Assembly: GCA_947493945.1 (NCBI GenBank)
Contig: CANLSR010000006.1
Span: 124,001 to 188,000, forward strand
Reading direction: 5' to 3'
DNA: 64,000 nt
Origin: an uncultured bacterium
GTDB lineage: Bacteria > Bacteroidota > Rhodothermia > Rhodothermales > Rubricoccaceae
The translations under genes and the position numbers were made by a program. Shown here in pieces: positions 1 to 12,383 of this stretch; position 1 is the stretch's first letter, and every line of letters begins with the position of its first letter. Below the pieces are notes generated by a model. It was not told the DNA's origin and did not search any database. It saw only the letters and a list, made by a program, of their open reading frames with translations.

Positions 1-1983
1 CTCCCAAGTCGTGAGCGGCCGCGTGCGGTCGAAGGGATCGGCAGACGGAGGGGGCGGGCCGCCAGCCGGAGCGTGTCCGAAAATGGACTCTGCAAACAGC
101 GCCGTCGCGCGGGCCGAGGCGTCCAGGCCGCGGAGAGCGACCGGGTCGCTAAGCCTCTGAAGCCCGACCACCGCCGAGGCCGAGAACGCGAACAGCTTGG
201 CCCGGAGCTTGGCGCCGCTCCGTGCGGCCGTGAACCAGAACTTGAAGGTCGAGCCGCCTAGCTTTTCCTCAGCTGTGGCCTCGTCAGGCACGACGAACGT
301 GTCCAACGCCGCCTCAAGGTCCTCGAACGACTCGATGTTGGGTTGGACCTGCTGGAGCGCCCACGCGAACAGGCGCCCTCCCGATCCGGCCTGGGTCGCC
401 GCGAGCAATCCATCGAACACCACTTCCGTGAGTGCCTCGGTGGTCTCGGTCGGGACGCTGCCCAGCGTTCCCGCGACGAGGTCGATGGACAACTCATGGA
501 TGTGCCGGGTGGCGAGCCACGCCTCCAGCCGGGAGCCGGCCACCCCGGTGCGGCGCTTGAGAAAGGCGCCCTGCTGCTCCACCCCGTATCGGAAGTGGTC
601 GAGCGTGGTCGAGGTCGTCGGTCGCCGCTCTCCGCTGGCGCCGCCGCTCCAAGCCTCGTCCATATCGAACCCGCCGGCCTCGCCCAGCCGCTCACACAGG
701 TGGCTGCGGTGATGGTCGGAGTCGAAGCACATCGCCGAGAGCAAGCCCGCGTTCTGGAGCGCCGGGCCGGCAGCCTGCACCCAGGCCCCGTACTGCTCGG
801 CCGCGATCCTCGCCTGGGCCGCCAACCGGGCCGTGACGCGCAGAGGGTCCGGGAGGAACCACCGCCAGACCCGATCCTCCGACACCCACCGGGCGTGTGG
901 CGTGTGGAGCTCGTACGGAACGGTGTCGTCGGGATCTGTCTTCGTGACCGCCGAGCTCTCGTCGAACCCCAACGGCGTCAAGCCTGGCTCAACGCCCCGG
1001 CCCAGCTCCTCCACGAAGACGGCCCGCCGAGCCGAGGGGAGGGCGTAGGGTGCCACGTGGGCGTAGAGGCTCGACTCACGGTCGATGACCCATTCTGCGG
1101 AGAGCAGAACGTATGGGCTCGGCGTCCCGACCAGTTGCGGGGTGTCCTCTGGCGCTGCGTCGTCGGCGTAGACGTGGAACTGGTAGCGCCCATCGTCCTC
1201 GACTCGCCAGGCGCCCACGTGGGACGCTTCGAAGGCGCCCTCGCCGGTCGTCTCCTCCATACGTGAACGCCGGGCGACGTGGATCCAGGTCTCGGCTTGG
1301 TCGATGGCGTCGCGCGTCGCTTGCGGCACGCCGACCGTGTCGGCCGCCAGCCCGCCGGCTATCCAGGCCCGACGCTCATCCGCGACGGTCGTGATGGGCA
1401 CGTTGGGAGCGAGAAACGGCACGCCCAGCGGGTCGCCGGCCAACGACGCCGGCGGGTCGAGGGAGAGGTCGCCCCCGACCCCAAGTTCGCCTGCGGCCTC
1501 AGCCGTGATTCGTACCTCGTCGCTGAGGTAGGCATGGATCGCCACCAGGTTGGCCATCGACGTGCCGTAGGTGCCGTCCGACCGGAACACGTCGCCGGCC
1601 CCCCAGCCCTCGAACAGCACGACGCCGTGCTCGTCCCCGCCGCCGGGGTAGTGGACGAGCGAGTACGTAAGCGCCTGGGCCTCAATGCTGCTAAGGGCCG
1701 AGCCGAGGTCGTTGTCGTCCAAGCGGAACGTGAACGAATACGGGCAGGCGTCGGCGTCGCGGTCTGCCATGCCTACTACTTTCTGGTACACCGGCTCTGC
1801 CGGCTCGGCGCCCGATGAGGCCGGTCGTCCCCTCAGGACCAGGCAGTCCGGCGCCTCCTGGAGGCTCTTCGGCGCCCAAATCCAGACCTGGCCGTACGAG
1901 GCGTCGGTGACGACGACGTCGGTCGGCTCCCCGCTCCACACGGTCGCCCCATTGGCCTCAGAAAAGATGACGGTGGTTTGCAT
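1..1983 (-). CDS. Large PAAR-associated protein, C-terminus beyond window
   Basis: Reading the minus strand from the ATG at 1983 gives an open frame with no stop down to base 1 (661 codons), so the gene is truncated by the left edge. The start lies 2 bp after the stop of the PAAR gene, which suggests translational coupling. No signal peptide or membrane segment is seen. The first 250 residues look like mixed beta-rich sequence; the later part is alanine-rich and helical, with short runs such as LRAKLFAFSASAVVGL. I do not recognise a catalytic motif. Position directly behind a PAAR spike is typical of effectors or adaptors of contractile injection systems (type VI secretion or related), so a cargo role is an inference from context. 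Codon use is slightly less GC-biased than in neighbouring housekeeping genes. It could also be a structural partner of the spike. Confidence 0.8.
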   Translation of the reverse strand, partial: MQTTVIFSEANGATVWSGEPTDVVVTDASYGQVWIWAPKSLQEAPDCLVLRGRPASSGAEPAEPVYQKVVGMADRDADACPYSFTFRLDDNDLGSALSSIEAQALTYSLVHYPGGGDEHGVVLFEGWGAGDVFRSDGTYGTSMANLVAIHAYLSDEVRITAEAAGELGVGGDLSLDPPASLAGDPLGVPFLAPNVPITTVADERRAWIAGGLAADTVGVPQATRDAIDQAETWIHVARRSRMEETTGEGAFEASHVGAWRVEDDGRYQFHVYADDAAPEDTPQLVGTPSPYVLLSAEWVIDRESSLYAHVAPYALPSARRAVFVEELGRGVEPGLTPLGFDESSAVTKTDPDDTVPYELHTPHARWVSEDRVWRWFLPDPLRVTARLAAQARIAAEQYGAWVQAAGPALQNAGLLSAMCFDSDHHRSHLCERLGEAGGFDMDEAWSGGASGERRPTTSTTLDHFRYGVEQQGAFLKRRTGVAGSRLEAWLATRHIHELSIDLVAGTLGSVPTETTEALTEVVFDGLLAATQAGSGGRLFAWALQQVQPNIESFEDLEAALDTFVVPDEATAEEKLGGSTFKFWFTAARSGAKLRAKLFAFSASAVVGLQRLSDPVALRGLDASARATALFAESIFGHAPAGGPPPPSADPFDRTRPLTTWE

Positions 1984-1985
1984 GG

Positions 1986-3161
1986 CTATCGGCGAGGGCG
2001 TCGTTGAACGGTCGTCACCCGGAGCGGACCAGGCGGCACGCTCTCCAGCCGGACCACCGCGCTCCCGTCCGACGTGCCTCGGCGGATCTCGCCAGTGGCC
2101 AGCTGGACCTCGTAGTCCGCACGCGCGAGCGGCGCCCGGTCCTTGTCCAGCAGCCGAAACTCGACCCAATCTTGATACCGAAGCAGCCCGCTCTCCGCGG
2201 TGTGGACGTACTCCACGGTGCAGGAGAACGCATAGGTGGGCGGGCGTTCGAGCAGCGCAGCGTGGCCTACTCCAGCGCCGTGTTCAGGACGGCGGCTTCG
2301 CTGAGGCGGCGGGACATCGTCGGCCACAGTCGGCGGCGGCGCCTCTGCGTCGGCGGCGTCCGCGCTCGGCGCGAGCGCGGCATAGGCAAACGGCGCCGCC
2401 GCTTCGACACGCCCACCTTTGACCTCGCCCATCACCTCCCACACCTTGTCCCGACTGGCGGCACCATCCGCCGAGGCCGTTTCCCGCCACACCTCGAACA
2501 GCGCCAGCTCGCCGTCCGCGATCCCCACGCACCGCGCCGACAGCTTGACCTCGTCGCCCACGCGTGCCTCGCTCTTCGACCACCGGCACCCGGTTACGCC
2601 CACCAGCCCCACCGTCACGCCGCCCGACTCCGCTAGCGCGTCGGCCCACACCTGGCCGCCCGAGCCGAGTTGGCCGTCACGGACGTCACTCCCCGCCTCG
2701 GCGTGGTAACGCCAGCCGGCCACCGGCCGGCCGGCCTTGTCCTGGTAGCCCACGCCCACCCACGGGCTTAGGGGCCGCGCCGTCACCCCCAGGCCCGGCG
2801 TGCCCGGGCTCGCCGTTGCCCCGTGCGCCGAGGCCGCCGCCGCCGCCGCGCCTGGACTCGCCGCCGCGCTAGCGCCGCCGATGAGCACGTTCGGGCTGCC
2901 CTGCACGATCGCGTCCGGGGCCGGGGCCGAGCACGTACACATATCGCCCGACCGCGCCGCTGGCTTGCCGCCGATGAGCACCGTCGGGGCGCCGGCCATG
3001 ACCGGGCCGCCGACATGGGGGCCGGGGCTGCACATGGGGCAGACGTGCAGGTCGCCCATCGTGGCCGCCGGCTGGCCGTTGATGAGCACGGTCGGGTTGC
3101 CGGAGGTGATCACGCCGCCGTGGGCGGTCATGTCTCCTAAGCGGGCAGCAGGCTGGCTCAT
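1986..3161 (-). CDS. PAAR-domain spike protein with C-terminal beta domains
   Basis: The 391-residue product begins MSQPAARLGD. Residues 1 to about 100 hold PAAR repeats: short GxPTVLINGQPAA and GAPTVLIGGKPAA units with Cys-rich turns (HVCPMCSPGPH, MCTCSAP) that fit the PAAR metal site. PAAR proteins cap the VgrG spike of type VI and related contractile systems and carry effectors. After an Ala/Pro linker come beta-rich segments, and near residues 330-380 a motif of the kind VEFRLLDKDRAPLARADYEVQLATGEIRRG, common in spike-associated carrier modules. I chose the ATG at 3161 rather than an upstream in-frame start at 3197 because the PAAR fold begins there. The next gene starts 2 bp after the stop, so both are probably one unit. 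No other secretion-system gene is visible in the window. Confidence 0.85.
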   Translation of the reverse strand: MSQPAARLGDMTAHGGVITSGNPTVLINGQPAATMGDLHVCPMCSPGPHVGGPVMAGAPTVLIGGKPAARSGDMCTCSAPAPDAIVQGSPNVLIGGASAAASPGAAAAAASAHGATASPGTPGLGVTARPLSPWVGVGYQDKAGRPVAGWRYHAEAGSDVRDGQLGSGGQVWADALAESGGVTVGLVGVTGCRWSKSEARVGDEVKLSARCVGIADGELALFEVWRETASADGAASRDKVWEVMGEVKGGRVEAAAPFAYAALAPSADAADAEAPPPTVADDVPPPQRSRRPEHGAGVGHAALLERPPTYAFSCTVEYVHTAESGLLRYQDWVEFRLLDKDRAPLARADYEVQLATGEIRRGTSDGSAVVRLESVPPGPLRVTTVQRRPRR

Positions 3162-3300
3162 AGTCGCCGGAAGGCGTAAGTCACCAAGATAGATCACGCG
3201 CCCGAGAGATCCATGCCGGCGTCCGCCGAGGCGATGGCCGGTTGCAGGCCAAGATCGGTTCCGGTCCTCGCAGCGGCCGGTCCTCGCAGCGGAGCGTGAC

Positions 3301-4176
<876 letters not shown>

Positions 4177-4270
4177 CGGGGGAGGGTCGAGACGTGGGGG
4201 CGCCGCCGCAGCGGGCGCCTCCGGCCCGCCGTCCGTGCCTGCTGGTTCCTGGTTCCTCGTGCCTGACACC

Positions 4271-5647
4271 TTACTCGGGCCTCTCGATCTGCAGGTCCTT
4301 CAGCTTGTTGTACAGGTGCGAGCGCTGGATGCCGATGAGCTCGGCCGTGGCGGAGACGTTCCAGTCGTTTTCCTCCAGCTTGCGCTCGATAAACCGCTTT
4401 TCGGCCTCGTCGCGGAACTCGAACAGCGAGTCGAACCGGTCGATCAGGCCCGTCGCGCCGTCGCGGCCGCCGCCGGGCACCACGTAGCGGTCGACGTCGG
4501 CCGCGCTGATCTCGTCGGCGTCGGACAGGATGAGCAGCCGCTCGACCACGTTGCGCAGCTCTCGCACGTTGCCGCGCCAGTCCAGCCGGCCCAGCCGGTC
4601 GAGGGCGTCGGGCGCGAACGACTTGTCCTCCATCCCGTTGCGGCGCATGACCTGGCCCAGGATGAACCGGGCGATCTCGGAGATGTCGCCCCGGCGCTCG
4701 CGCAGCGGCGGCACGTGGATGAGGATGACCGAGAGCCGGTGGTAGAGGTCCTCCCGGAACCGCCGCTCGTCCACCTGGGCCAGCAGGTCGCGGTTGGTGG
4801 CGGCCACCACGCGGACGTCGACCGAGATCGAGCGGTCGCCGCCGACGCGCGTGATCCGGCTCTCCTGGAGCGCCCGGAGGACCTTGGCTTGGGCGTCCAG
4901 GCTCATGTCCCCGATCTCGTCCAAGAAGAGCGTCCCGCCGTCGGCCTGCTCGAACTTGCCGATCCGCTGCTTGGTGGCGCCGGTGAACGAGCCCTTCTCG
5001 TGGCCGAACAGCTCCGACTCGATGAGCTCCGACGGGATCGCGGCGCAGTTGACCTCGACGAGCGGCCCGTCGGCCCGGCCGGACTGGGCGTGGACGTGGC
5101 GGGCCACCAGCTCCTTGCCCGTGCCCGGCTCGCCGGTGATGAGCACGCGCGCCTCCGACGGCGCCACCCGGCCGATGGTCTGCTGGATGCGGGCGATGGC
5201 CGGGCTGTCGCCCACGATGGGCGTCAGGTCCGACGTGCCGGCGTCGCGGACGACCTGCTTGAGCCGCTTGTTCTCGACCTGGAGCTGGCCCCGGTCCAGC
5301 GCGCCGCGGACGGTGACCAGCAGGCGGTTGAGGTCGGGCGGCTTTTCCAGGAAGTCGACGGCGCCGAGCTGGGTCGCCTCGACGGCCGTCTCGACCGTCC
5401 CGTGGCCCGAGATCATGACGACGGGCACCGTCGACTCGGCGTCGTGCAGGCCCTGGAGCACGTCCATGCCGTCGCGCTTGGGCATCTTGATGTCCAGGAG
5501 CAGCAGGTCGATGCCGCCGGCGCGGGCCTTGTCGAACGCCTCGTCGCCGTCGGCGGCCTCCTGGACCGTGTGGCCCTCGAACTCGAGGATCTCGCGGAGC
5601 GTGCGCCGGATGGCCGGCTCGTCGTCGGCGATGAGGATGGTCGACAT
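4271..5647 (-). CDS. Sigma-54-dependent response regulator, NtrC family
   Basis: The 458-residue protein has three domains. A receiver domain (1-120) has acidic residues D8/D9, phospho-acceptor D52 in [10 protein letters not shown], and the conserved Lys in EKPPD. A central AAA+ domain (about 145-380) has Walker A GEPGTGKE, the sigma-54 contact loop GSFTGA (GAFTGA with Ser) and Walker [14 protein letters not shown]-terminal Fis-type helix-turn-helix reads [18 protein letters not shown]. Such regulators activate RNA polymerase carrying sigma-54 after phosphorylation by a histidine kinase. No kinase gene is adjacent, so the partner is unknown. It lies between a membrane TPR gene upstream and the LolD-like gene downstream. 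Confidence 0.93.
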   Translation of the reverse strand: MSTILIADDEPAIRRTLREILEFEGHTVQEAADGDEAFDKARAGGIDLLLLDIKMPKRDGMDVLQGLHDAESTVPVVMISGHGTVETAVEATQLGAVDFLEKPPDLNRLLVTVRGALDRGQLQVENKRLKQVVRDAGTSDLTPIVGDSPAIARIQQTIGRVAPSEARVLITGEPGTGKELVARHVHAQSGRADGPLVEVNCAAIPSELIESELFGHEKGSFTGATKQRIGKFEQADGGTLFLDEIGDMSLDAQAKVLRALQESRITRVGGDRSISVDVRVVAATNRDLLAQVDERRFREDLYHRLSVILIHVPPLRERRGDISEIARFILGQVMRRNGMEDKSFAPDALDRLGRLDWRGNVRELRNVVERLLILSDADEISAADVDRYVVPGGGRDGATGLIDRFDSLFEFRDEAEKRFIERKLEENDWNVSATAELIGIQRSHLYNKLKDLQIERPE

Positions 5648-5848
5648 AGAAGAGGGCGGGGGAGACGTGCGCGGCGAATCTACGGCCGCGGCCGGCGCGC
5701 CCCCGCCCGGACGGGGCCCCGGCCACGCCTCGCCCCACTGGCGCCGGCGCCGGCGGCGCCGACTCCGGCCTCCGCGCCTCGCCGGGCGCCCCCGCCAGCG
5801 GGGCGCGGCGGGGCGCCACCGGGGGCGCGTCGTCCGCGTCGTCGCCGG

Positions 5849-6658
5849 TTACTGGCCCGGCAGGGTCAGCTGGACCGGCGCCGTGGGCTGGGCGCCGGCG
5901 GACGAGTCGGGCGCGGCCGGCGCGGCGCGGACGCCGCCCGTCGGCTGGCCGGTGGCGGTGGCGCGGGCCTCGGCCAGGCCCATCTCCACCTGGGCGCGCT
6001 GGGCCTCCGGCGTCTGCGCCCAGTCGTCGATCACCGACCGGAGCGCGCCCTGGGCGGCCTCGGTGTCGCCGGCGGCCAGGTGGGCGCGTGCGGCGTCGAG
6101 GAGGTAGCCCGGCGTCGAGGCCGGCGACTCGTACTCGGCGGCGGCCTGCTCGTAGAGGCCGGCCGCGCGGGCGGCGTCGGTGGGCTCGATGATGGCGGCC
6201 TGGCCGGCGAGCGCGCTGGCGGCCAGCAGGCCGTCGCCGTCGTACTCCTCGAACATCTCGAGCGCGCGGTCGGTGTCGCCCAGCTGGTAGTAGGCGTCGG
6301 CGGCGAAGAACGTGGCCTGCTCGCCCGTCGCCGTCGAGCCGTAGTCGTCGGCGATCTCCAAGAGCCCGGGCGCCGTGTCGGTACCGTCCAGGGCGGCCTG
6401 CCAGTTGCCGGCCTCGTACTCGGTCAGGATGGCGCCCAGCAGGCGCTGGCCCTCCTCGGAGCGGTTGGCCTGCCACGCCCGCCACGCGACGACCGCCAAC
6501 GCCAGCACCACCAGGCCGATGATGGCCGCCAGGATGGCCGACCGGTGGTCCTCGAAAAAGTCGGCGGCGTTGGTCTCGGGCGCCACCATCGTGCCGTCGT
6601 CACGGACAACGGGCGGGCGCGACTCGGAAAGGGTCCGGGGCGGGTTGATCTGGGCCAT
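5849..6658 (-). CDS. Membrane-anchored tetratricopeptide protein (YfgM-like)
   Basis: The 269-residue product has an acidic N-terminal stretch, one transmembrane helix at about residues 42-62 (AILAAIIGLVVLALAVVAWRAW) and a region of helical TPR-like repeats (YYQLGDTDRALEMFEEY, ARAAGLYEQAAAEYESP, AHLAAGDTEAAQGALRSV). A Pro/Ala-rich tail ends the protein. The arrangement matches YfgM-type proteins, which face the periplasm and associate with translocation or assembly machinery, but sequence alone does not prove that role. The ATG at 6658 starts MAQINPP; an upstream start at 6739 would add only low-complexity residues. The gene is divergent from gap, and about 225 bp between the two starts must hold both promoters. 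Confidence 0.7.
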   Translation of the reverse strand: MAQINPPRTLSESRPPVVRDDGTMVAPETNAADFFEDHRSAILAAIIGLVVLALAVVAWRAWQANRSEEGQRLLGAILTEYEAGNWQAALDGTDTAPGLLEIADDYGSTATGEQATFFAADAYYQLGDTDRALEMFEEYDGDGLLAASALAGQAAIIEPTDAARAAGLYEQAAAEYESPASTPGYLLDAARAHLAAGDTEAAQGALRSVIDDWAQTPEAQRAQVEMGLAEARATATGQPTGGVRAAPAAPDSSAGAQPTAPVQLTLPGQ

Positions 6659-6742
6659 CGGGGGCGGAGAGGGTCGGCGTGAAGCGGGGGCGAAGGCCCG
6701 GAACCACCAAAGGTAGGCGCCGCGCCGGCCGGACGGCAATGA

Positions 6743-7885
<1,143 letters not shown>

Positions 7886-7962
7886 CCGCGAGGGATCGGG
7901 GGCGCGGGGTGGAAGATGTCCGGCCCTCGCCCCGTGTCCCTCGTCCCGCACCCCTCCCCCCG

Positions 7963-9135
<1,173 letters not shown>

Positions 9136-9155
9136 CCCGGGGGCGCCCCGACCCG

Positions 9156-10127
9156 ATGCAGCCGTTCCCCCTCCGCCCGCCCACGGACGTCGCCCCGACG
9201 GACTCGCTCCGGCAGACGCTCCAGTCGCTGGGCGGCGTGAGCGAGGCGCTGTTTAGCCGGTCGTTCTGGCTCGGCGCGGGGTGGACGGCCGTCAAGGTGG
9301 CCGTGATCGTGGCGCTGGCGCTGGCGGCGCTCGCCGTGGTCAAGCGCGTCAAGCGCAGCTGGGTGGCGAGCGCCATGAAGGCGCCGACGCTGGACAAGCG
9401 CCGCCAGCGGGTGCTGACCGTCGCCGACCTGCTGGGCTCGGTCGCCCGCTACCTCGTCTGGACCGTCGCCGCGGTGATGGTGCTCGACGCCATCGGGCTG
9501 CCCATCGGCCCGCTCCTGGCCGGCGCCGGGATCGCCGGGCTGGCCATCGGGTTCGGCGCGCAGACGTTCGTCAAGGACGTGATCTCGGGCTTTTTCCTGC
9601 TCTTCGACGACACGCTGGGCAACGGCGACCTGATCCGGATCGGCACGGACACGGGCACGGTGGAGTACGTGGGGCTGCGGCTGATCAAGGTGCGCAAGTT
9701 CGACGGCGAGCTCCTGATGGTGCCGGCGGGCGAGCTGCGCACGTTCGGCAACAAGTCGGTGGGCTACGCCCGCGCCATCGTCGAGGTGAGCCTGAGCTAC
9801 GAGCAGGACGCCGGCCTGGCGCTGACGGTGCTGGAGGACGTGGCGCGCGAGTGGGCCGCCAGCGACCACGCCCGGGACGTGATCGTCGAGGAGGCGCCCC
9901 AGGTGCAGGCGTTCTTGGCGCTGGGCGACTCCGGCGTCACCGCGCGCGTGATCGTGCAGGTGCGGCCCGGCGAGCAATTCGCGGTCGAGCGCGACCTGCG
10001 CCGGCTCATCAAGGCCCGGTTCGACGAGCGCGGCGTCGAGATCCCGTTCCCGCGCCGGACGGTCTACGTCAAGGCCGAGGGCGGCGTCGCCCCCGACGCC
10101 GCCTCCGACGCCGCGGCCGGCGCGTAG
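9156..10127 (+). CDS. Mechanosensitive ion channel, MscS family
   Basis: This 323-residue inner-membrane protein has hydrophobic helices at about residues 40-63 and 95-150 and the MscS pore/beta-domain signature GAGIAGLAIGFGAQTFVKD followed by ISGFFLLFDDTLGNGDLIRIG. A soluble alpha/beta C-terminal domain follows, ending in a low-complexity Ala/Asp tail. MscS channels release solutes after osmotic downshock. The ATG at 9156 is 20 bp after the pgk stop. It ends convergent with an outer-membrane protein gene, with a short inverted repeat in the gap. Confidence 0.9.
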   Translation: MQPFPLRPPTDVAPTDSLRQTLQSLGGVSEALFSRSFWLGAGWTAVKVAVIVALALAALAVVKRVKRSWVASAMKAPTLDKRRQRVLTVADLLGSVARYLVWTVAAVMVLDAIGLPIGPLLAGAGIAGLAIGFGAQTFVKDVISGFFLLFDDTLGNGDLIRIGTDTGTVEYVGLRLIKVRKFDGELLMVPAGELRTFGNKSVGYARAIVEVSLSYEQDAGLALTVLEDVAREWAASDHARDVIVEEAPQVQAFLALGDSGVTARVIVQVRPGEQFAVERDLRRLIKARFDERGVEIPFPRRTVYVKAEGGVAPDAASDAAAGA

Positions 10128-10144
10128 GCCCAGACGGCACAGGC

Positions 10145-10159
10145 CGCCAGCCGCTGGCG
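10145..10159. repeat. Compact inverted repeat between convergent genes
   Basis: The palindrome CGCCAGC C GCTGGCG (7-bp arms, 1-nt centre) sits between the 3' ends of mscS and the convergent outer-membrane protein gene. It has the same core as the dispersed hairpin described at 45988, 47406, 48015 and 53814, but in the reverse arm order. A bidirectional terminator is possible, though no T-run follows. Confidence 0.45.
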
Positions 10160-10192
10160 CCCTGCCTCGGCGGCCGAGGGGGGCGCTGACCG

Positions 10193-11548
10193 CTACATCG
10201 ACACGCGCAGGCCCGCCATCGGCTCGAACCGGCGCTCGACGAGGAAGCGGGCCGGGCCGCCGGCGTAGGCCGGGCCGTCGTCGTCGGTGAGCCGGCGGTA
10301 GCCGTAGCGCGAGCGGACGAACGCGGCGCCGTAGCGCCCGACGGGGACCTGGACGTCGAGCACGAGCGAGTTGAGCTGGCCCAGGTCGCGGAACAGGTCC
10401 AGCACGCCCCCGAAGTCCTGTCGCTCGACGGCGAACTCGAGCCGGCCGTCGCCGGGCAGGCGGCCCGCCAGCCGCAGCCCGTAGCCGCTCGCGCGCTGGT
10501 CGCCGACGTGCCGGCGGAGGTACTGCGACACCTCGACGCGCCCGAACGCGAGCAGCCGGACGTCCAGCACCACGTCGACCCCCGACGACAGGCTGTCGAG
10601 CGGCGTGCCGGCCAGCTCGGGCTCGCCGTCGGCGTAGAACGAGGCGTCGTCCACGATCCGCTCCTGGCCGTTGTTGAGGGCGTAGAACGGGCCGACGTGG
10701 CCGGGCACGAACCCGCTCGTGGAGGCGAACACGGCCAGCGACGCCCGAGCGCGGAGGGCGTCCGCCAGGTTGTCGGAGCCGACCTCTAGGCCGCCGCCCC
10801 ACGTGCTGCCGCGGCCGAGGTAGCGCGCGTGCGTGGCGAAGGGCCGGAGCGAGAGCGGCCCGGCGCCGCGGAAGTCGCCCCGGACGGTGACCTCGACGCC
10901 CGTCAGCGACGAGTCGCCGCTGAGCCCGGGCCGGTCGAGGTCGTGGACGGCCGCCAGCGTCAGCCCCAACCCGCGCACCGGGCCCAGCCCGGCCGCCGTC
11001 TGGACCGCCAGCTCGCCGCCCACGACGCCGTCCAGCCGGAGCACGTCGCTGGCGAAGCCGGCCGCGCGGACGGTCCGCCCCTCGGCGGCGGCCTCCAGGC
11101 CGACCGTCCGCTCGTCCCAGGCCGTCGTCGTGCGGAACTGGCGGACCAGGGCGCCGGCGCCCAGCGACACGTGCTCCGGCGGCCCCAGCCGGGCGTAGGC
11201 CCGGTCCCCCGTGGTCGCGTTGTAGCGGACGTAGCGGACGGCGCGCGCCAAGTCGTACCACTCGTCGGCCTCCGGCCCGTACAGGCCGCCGTCGCCGCTG
11301 TGGACCGTCGCGCCCAGCCCGGCGCTCCAGCGCCCGCGCAGCGCCTGCGCCTCGGCGCGAGCGGCGGCGCGCCAGTCGTCGGGCAGATAGGCGGGGCCGA
11401 GGTACAGGGCCGCCGAGGCCCGGTCTCGGGGGCGGGTCCCGCTCCCCAGCTCCGCCAGGTCGTCGGCCGACCCGAAGGCGACCGGCTGGGCCGACGCGGG
11501 CACCGCCGCGGCGGCGAAGAAAAGGAGCAGGGCTGAGAAGAGGCGCAC
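10193..11548 (-). CDS. Putative outer-membrane beta-barrel protein
   Basis: The 451-residue product starts with a signal peptide (MRLFSALLLFFAAAAVPASAQ). The mature part has alternating hydrophobic/polar strands typical of outer-membrane barrels (for example VRYVRYNATTGDRAYARLGP, GVDVVLDVRLLAFGRVEVSQYLRRH, GAAFVRSRYGYRRL). It has no recognisable catalytic motif and I cannot place it in a named family. It ends in RVSM rather than the usual aromatic residue of BAM substrates. It is transcribed alone, divergent from the Lon-N protein gene. Confidence 0.65.
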   Translation of the reverse strand: MRLFSALLLFFAAAAVPASAQPVAFGSADDLAELGSGTRPRDRASAALYLGPAYLPDDWRAAARAEAQALRGRWSAGLGATVHSGDGGLYGPEADEWYDLARAVRYVRYNATTGDRAYARLGPPEHVSLGAGALVRQFRTTTAWDERTVGLEAAAEGRTVRAAGFASDVLRLDGVVGGELAVQTAAGLGPVRGLGLTLAAVHDLDRPGLSGDSSLTGVEVTVRGDFRGAGPLSLRPFATHARYLGRGSTWGGGLEVGSDNLADALRARASLAVFASTSGFVPGHVGPFYALNNGQERIVDDASFYADGEPELAGTPLDSLSSGVDVVLDVRLLAFGRVEVSQYLRRHVGDQRASGYGLRLAGRLPGDGRLEFAVERQDFGGVLDLFRDLGQLNSLVLDVQVPVGRYGAAFVRSRYGYRRLTDDDGPAYAGGPARFLVERRFEPMAGLRVSM

Positions 11549-11632
11549 AGGAGCAGGGGGGACGGGCCGAAGCTACTCCGCCGGGCAGAACCTCCCACGG
11601 GAGATCGGGTACGGGCCCTACATCTCGTGCCT

Positions 11633-12274
11633 ATGTCCGACGACCGACTCCCTCTGTTCCCCCTCGGGCTGGTGCTGCTGCCGGGAGAGCCGGTGCCGCT
11701 GCACATCTTCGAGCCGCGCTACAAGGAGATGGTGCGCCTGTGCATCGACGGCGACCGGCCGTTCGGGATCGTCTACGCCTCGGAGTCGCGGCTGGCCGGC
11801 GTCGGCTGCACGGCGCGCATCGAGCGCGTGGCGGCCCGCTACGAGGACGGCCGGCTCGACATCATCGCCGTCGGCGAGTCGCGGTTCGTGGTGGACGAGA
11901 TCCACCGGGACCTCGAGTTCCTCTCGGCCGACGTGCACCCGGTCGAGGACGAGGACCCGGCCGATGACGCCCGGGCGCGGCGCACGGCCATCGCCCGCCA
12001 CCTCAAGCTGCTCGAAATGGCGGGCGAGGACCCCGACCCGCAGCAGTACGAGGACGACCTGCCGGTGTCGTACGTGATCGGCCGCAACGCCGGCCTCGAC
12101 CTGGACGACAAGCAGGCGCTCTTGGAGATGCCCCGCGAGGCCGACCGCATCCGCTACCTCGCCCGGCACCTGGGCAAGCTGCTGGTGCGGCTCAAGAAGG
12201 CCCGCGAGTTCCGGGACCTCGCCCGCGGCGACGGACACGCCGAGGGCTTCCCGGAGATCGACGGCGACGCCTGA
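11633..12274 (+). CDS. Lon N-terminal substrate-binding-domain protein
   Basis: The 213-residue protein opens with LPLFPLGLVLLPGEPVPLHIFEPRYKEMV, the hallmark of the Lon substrate-binding (LAN/PUA-like) domain. It contains neither the AAA+ nor the Ser-Lys protease domain of Lon. Such stand-alone proteins are common, but their role is not firmly defined; substrate delivery or protein-quality control is usually proposed. The ATG at 11633 is preferred over a GTG six bases upstream. It is followed by a metallo-hydrolase gene on the same strand. Confidence 0.88.
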   Translation: MSDDRLPLFPLGLVLLPGEPVPLHIFEPRYKEMVRLCIDGDRPFGIVYASESRLAGVGCTARIERVAARYEDGRLDIIAVGESRFVVDEIHRDLEFLSADVHPVEDEDPADDARARRTAIARHLKLLEMAGEDPDPQQYEDDLPVSYVIGRNAGLDLDDKQALLEMPREADRIRYLARHLGKLLVRLKKAREFRDLARGDGHAEGFPEIDGDA

Positions 12275-12383
12275 GCACGGAGGCGCGCCCCGACGAACGC
12301 CCCGGCCGACGCCCCGCCCACGGCTGGCGCCAGCGGCCGGCGAGTTGGACCTTCCCCGATCCCGACCCCCGATCCCCGAACCC

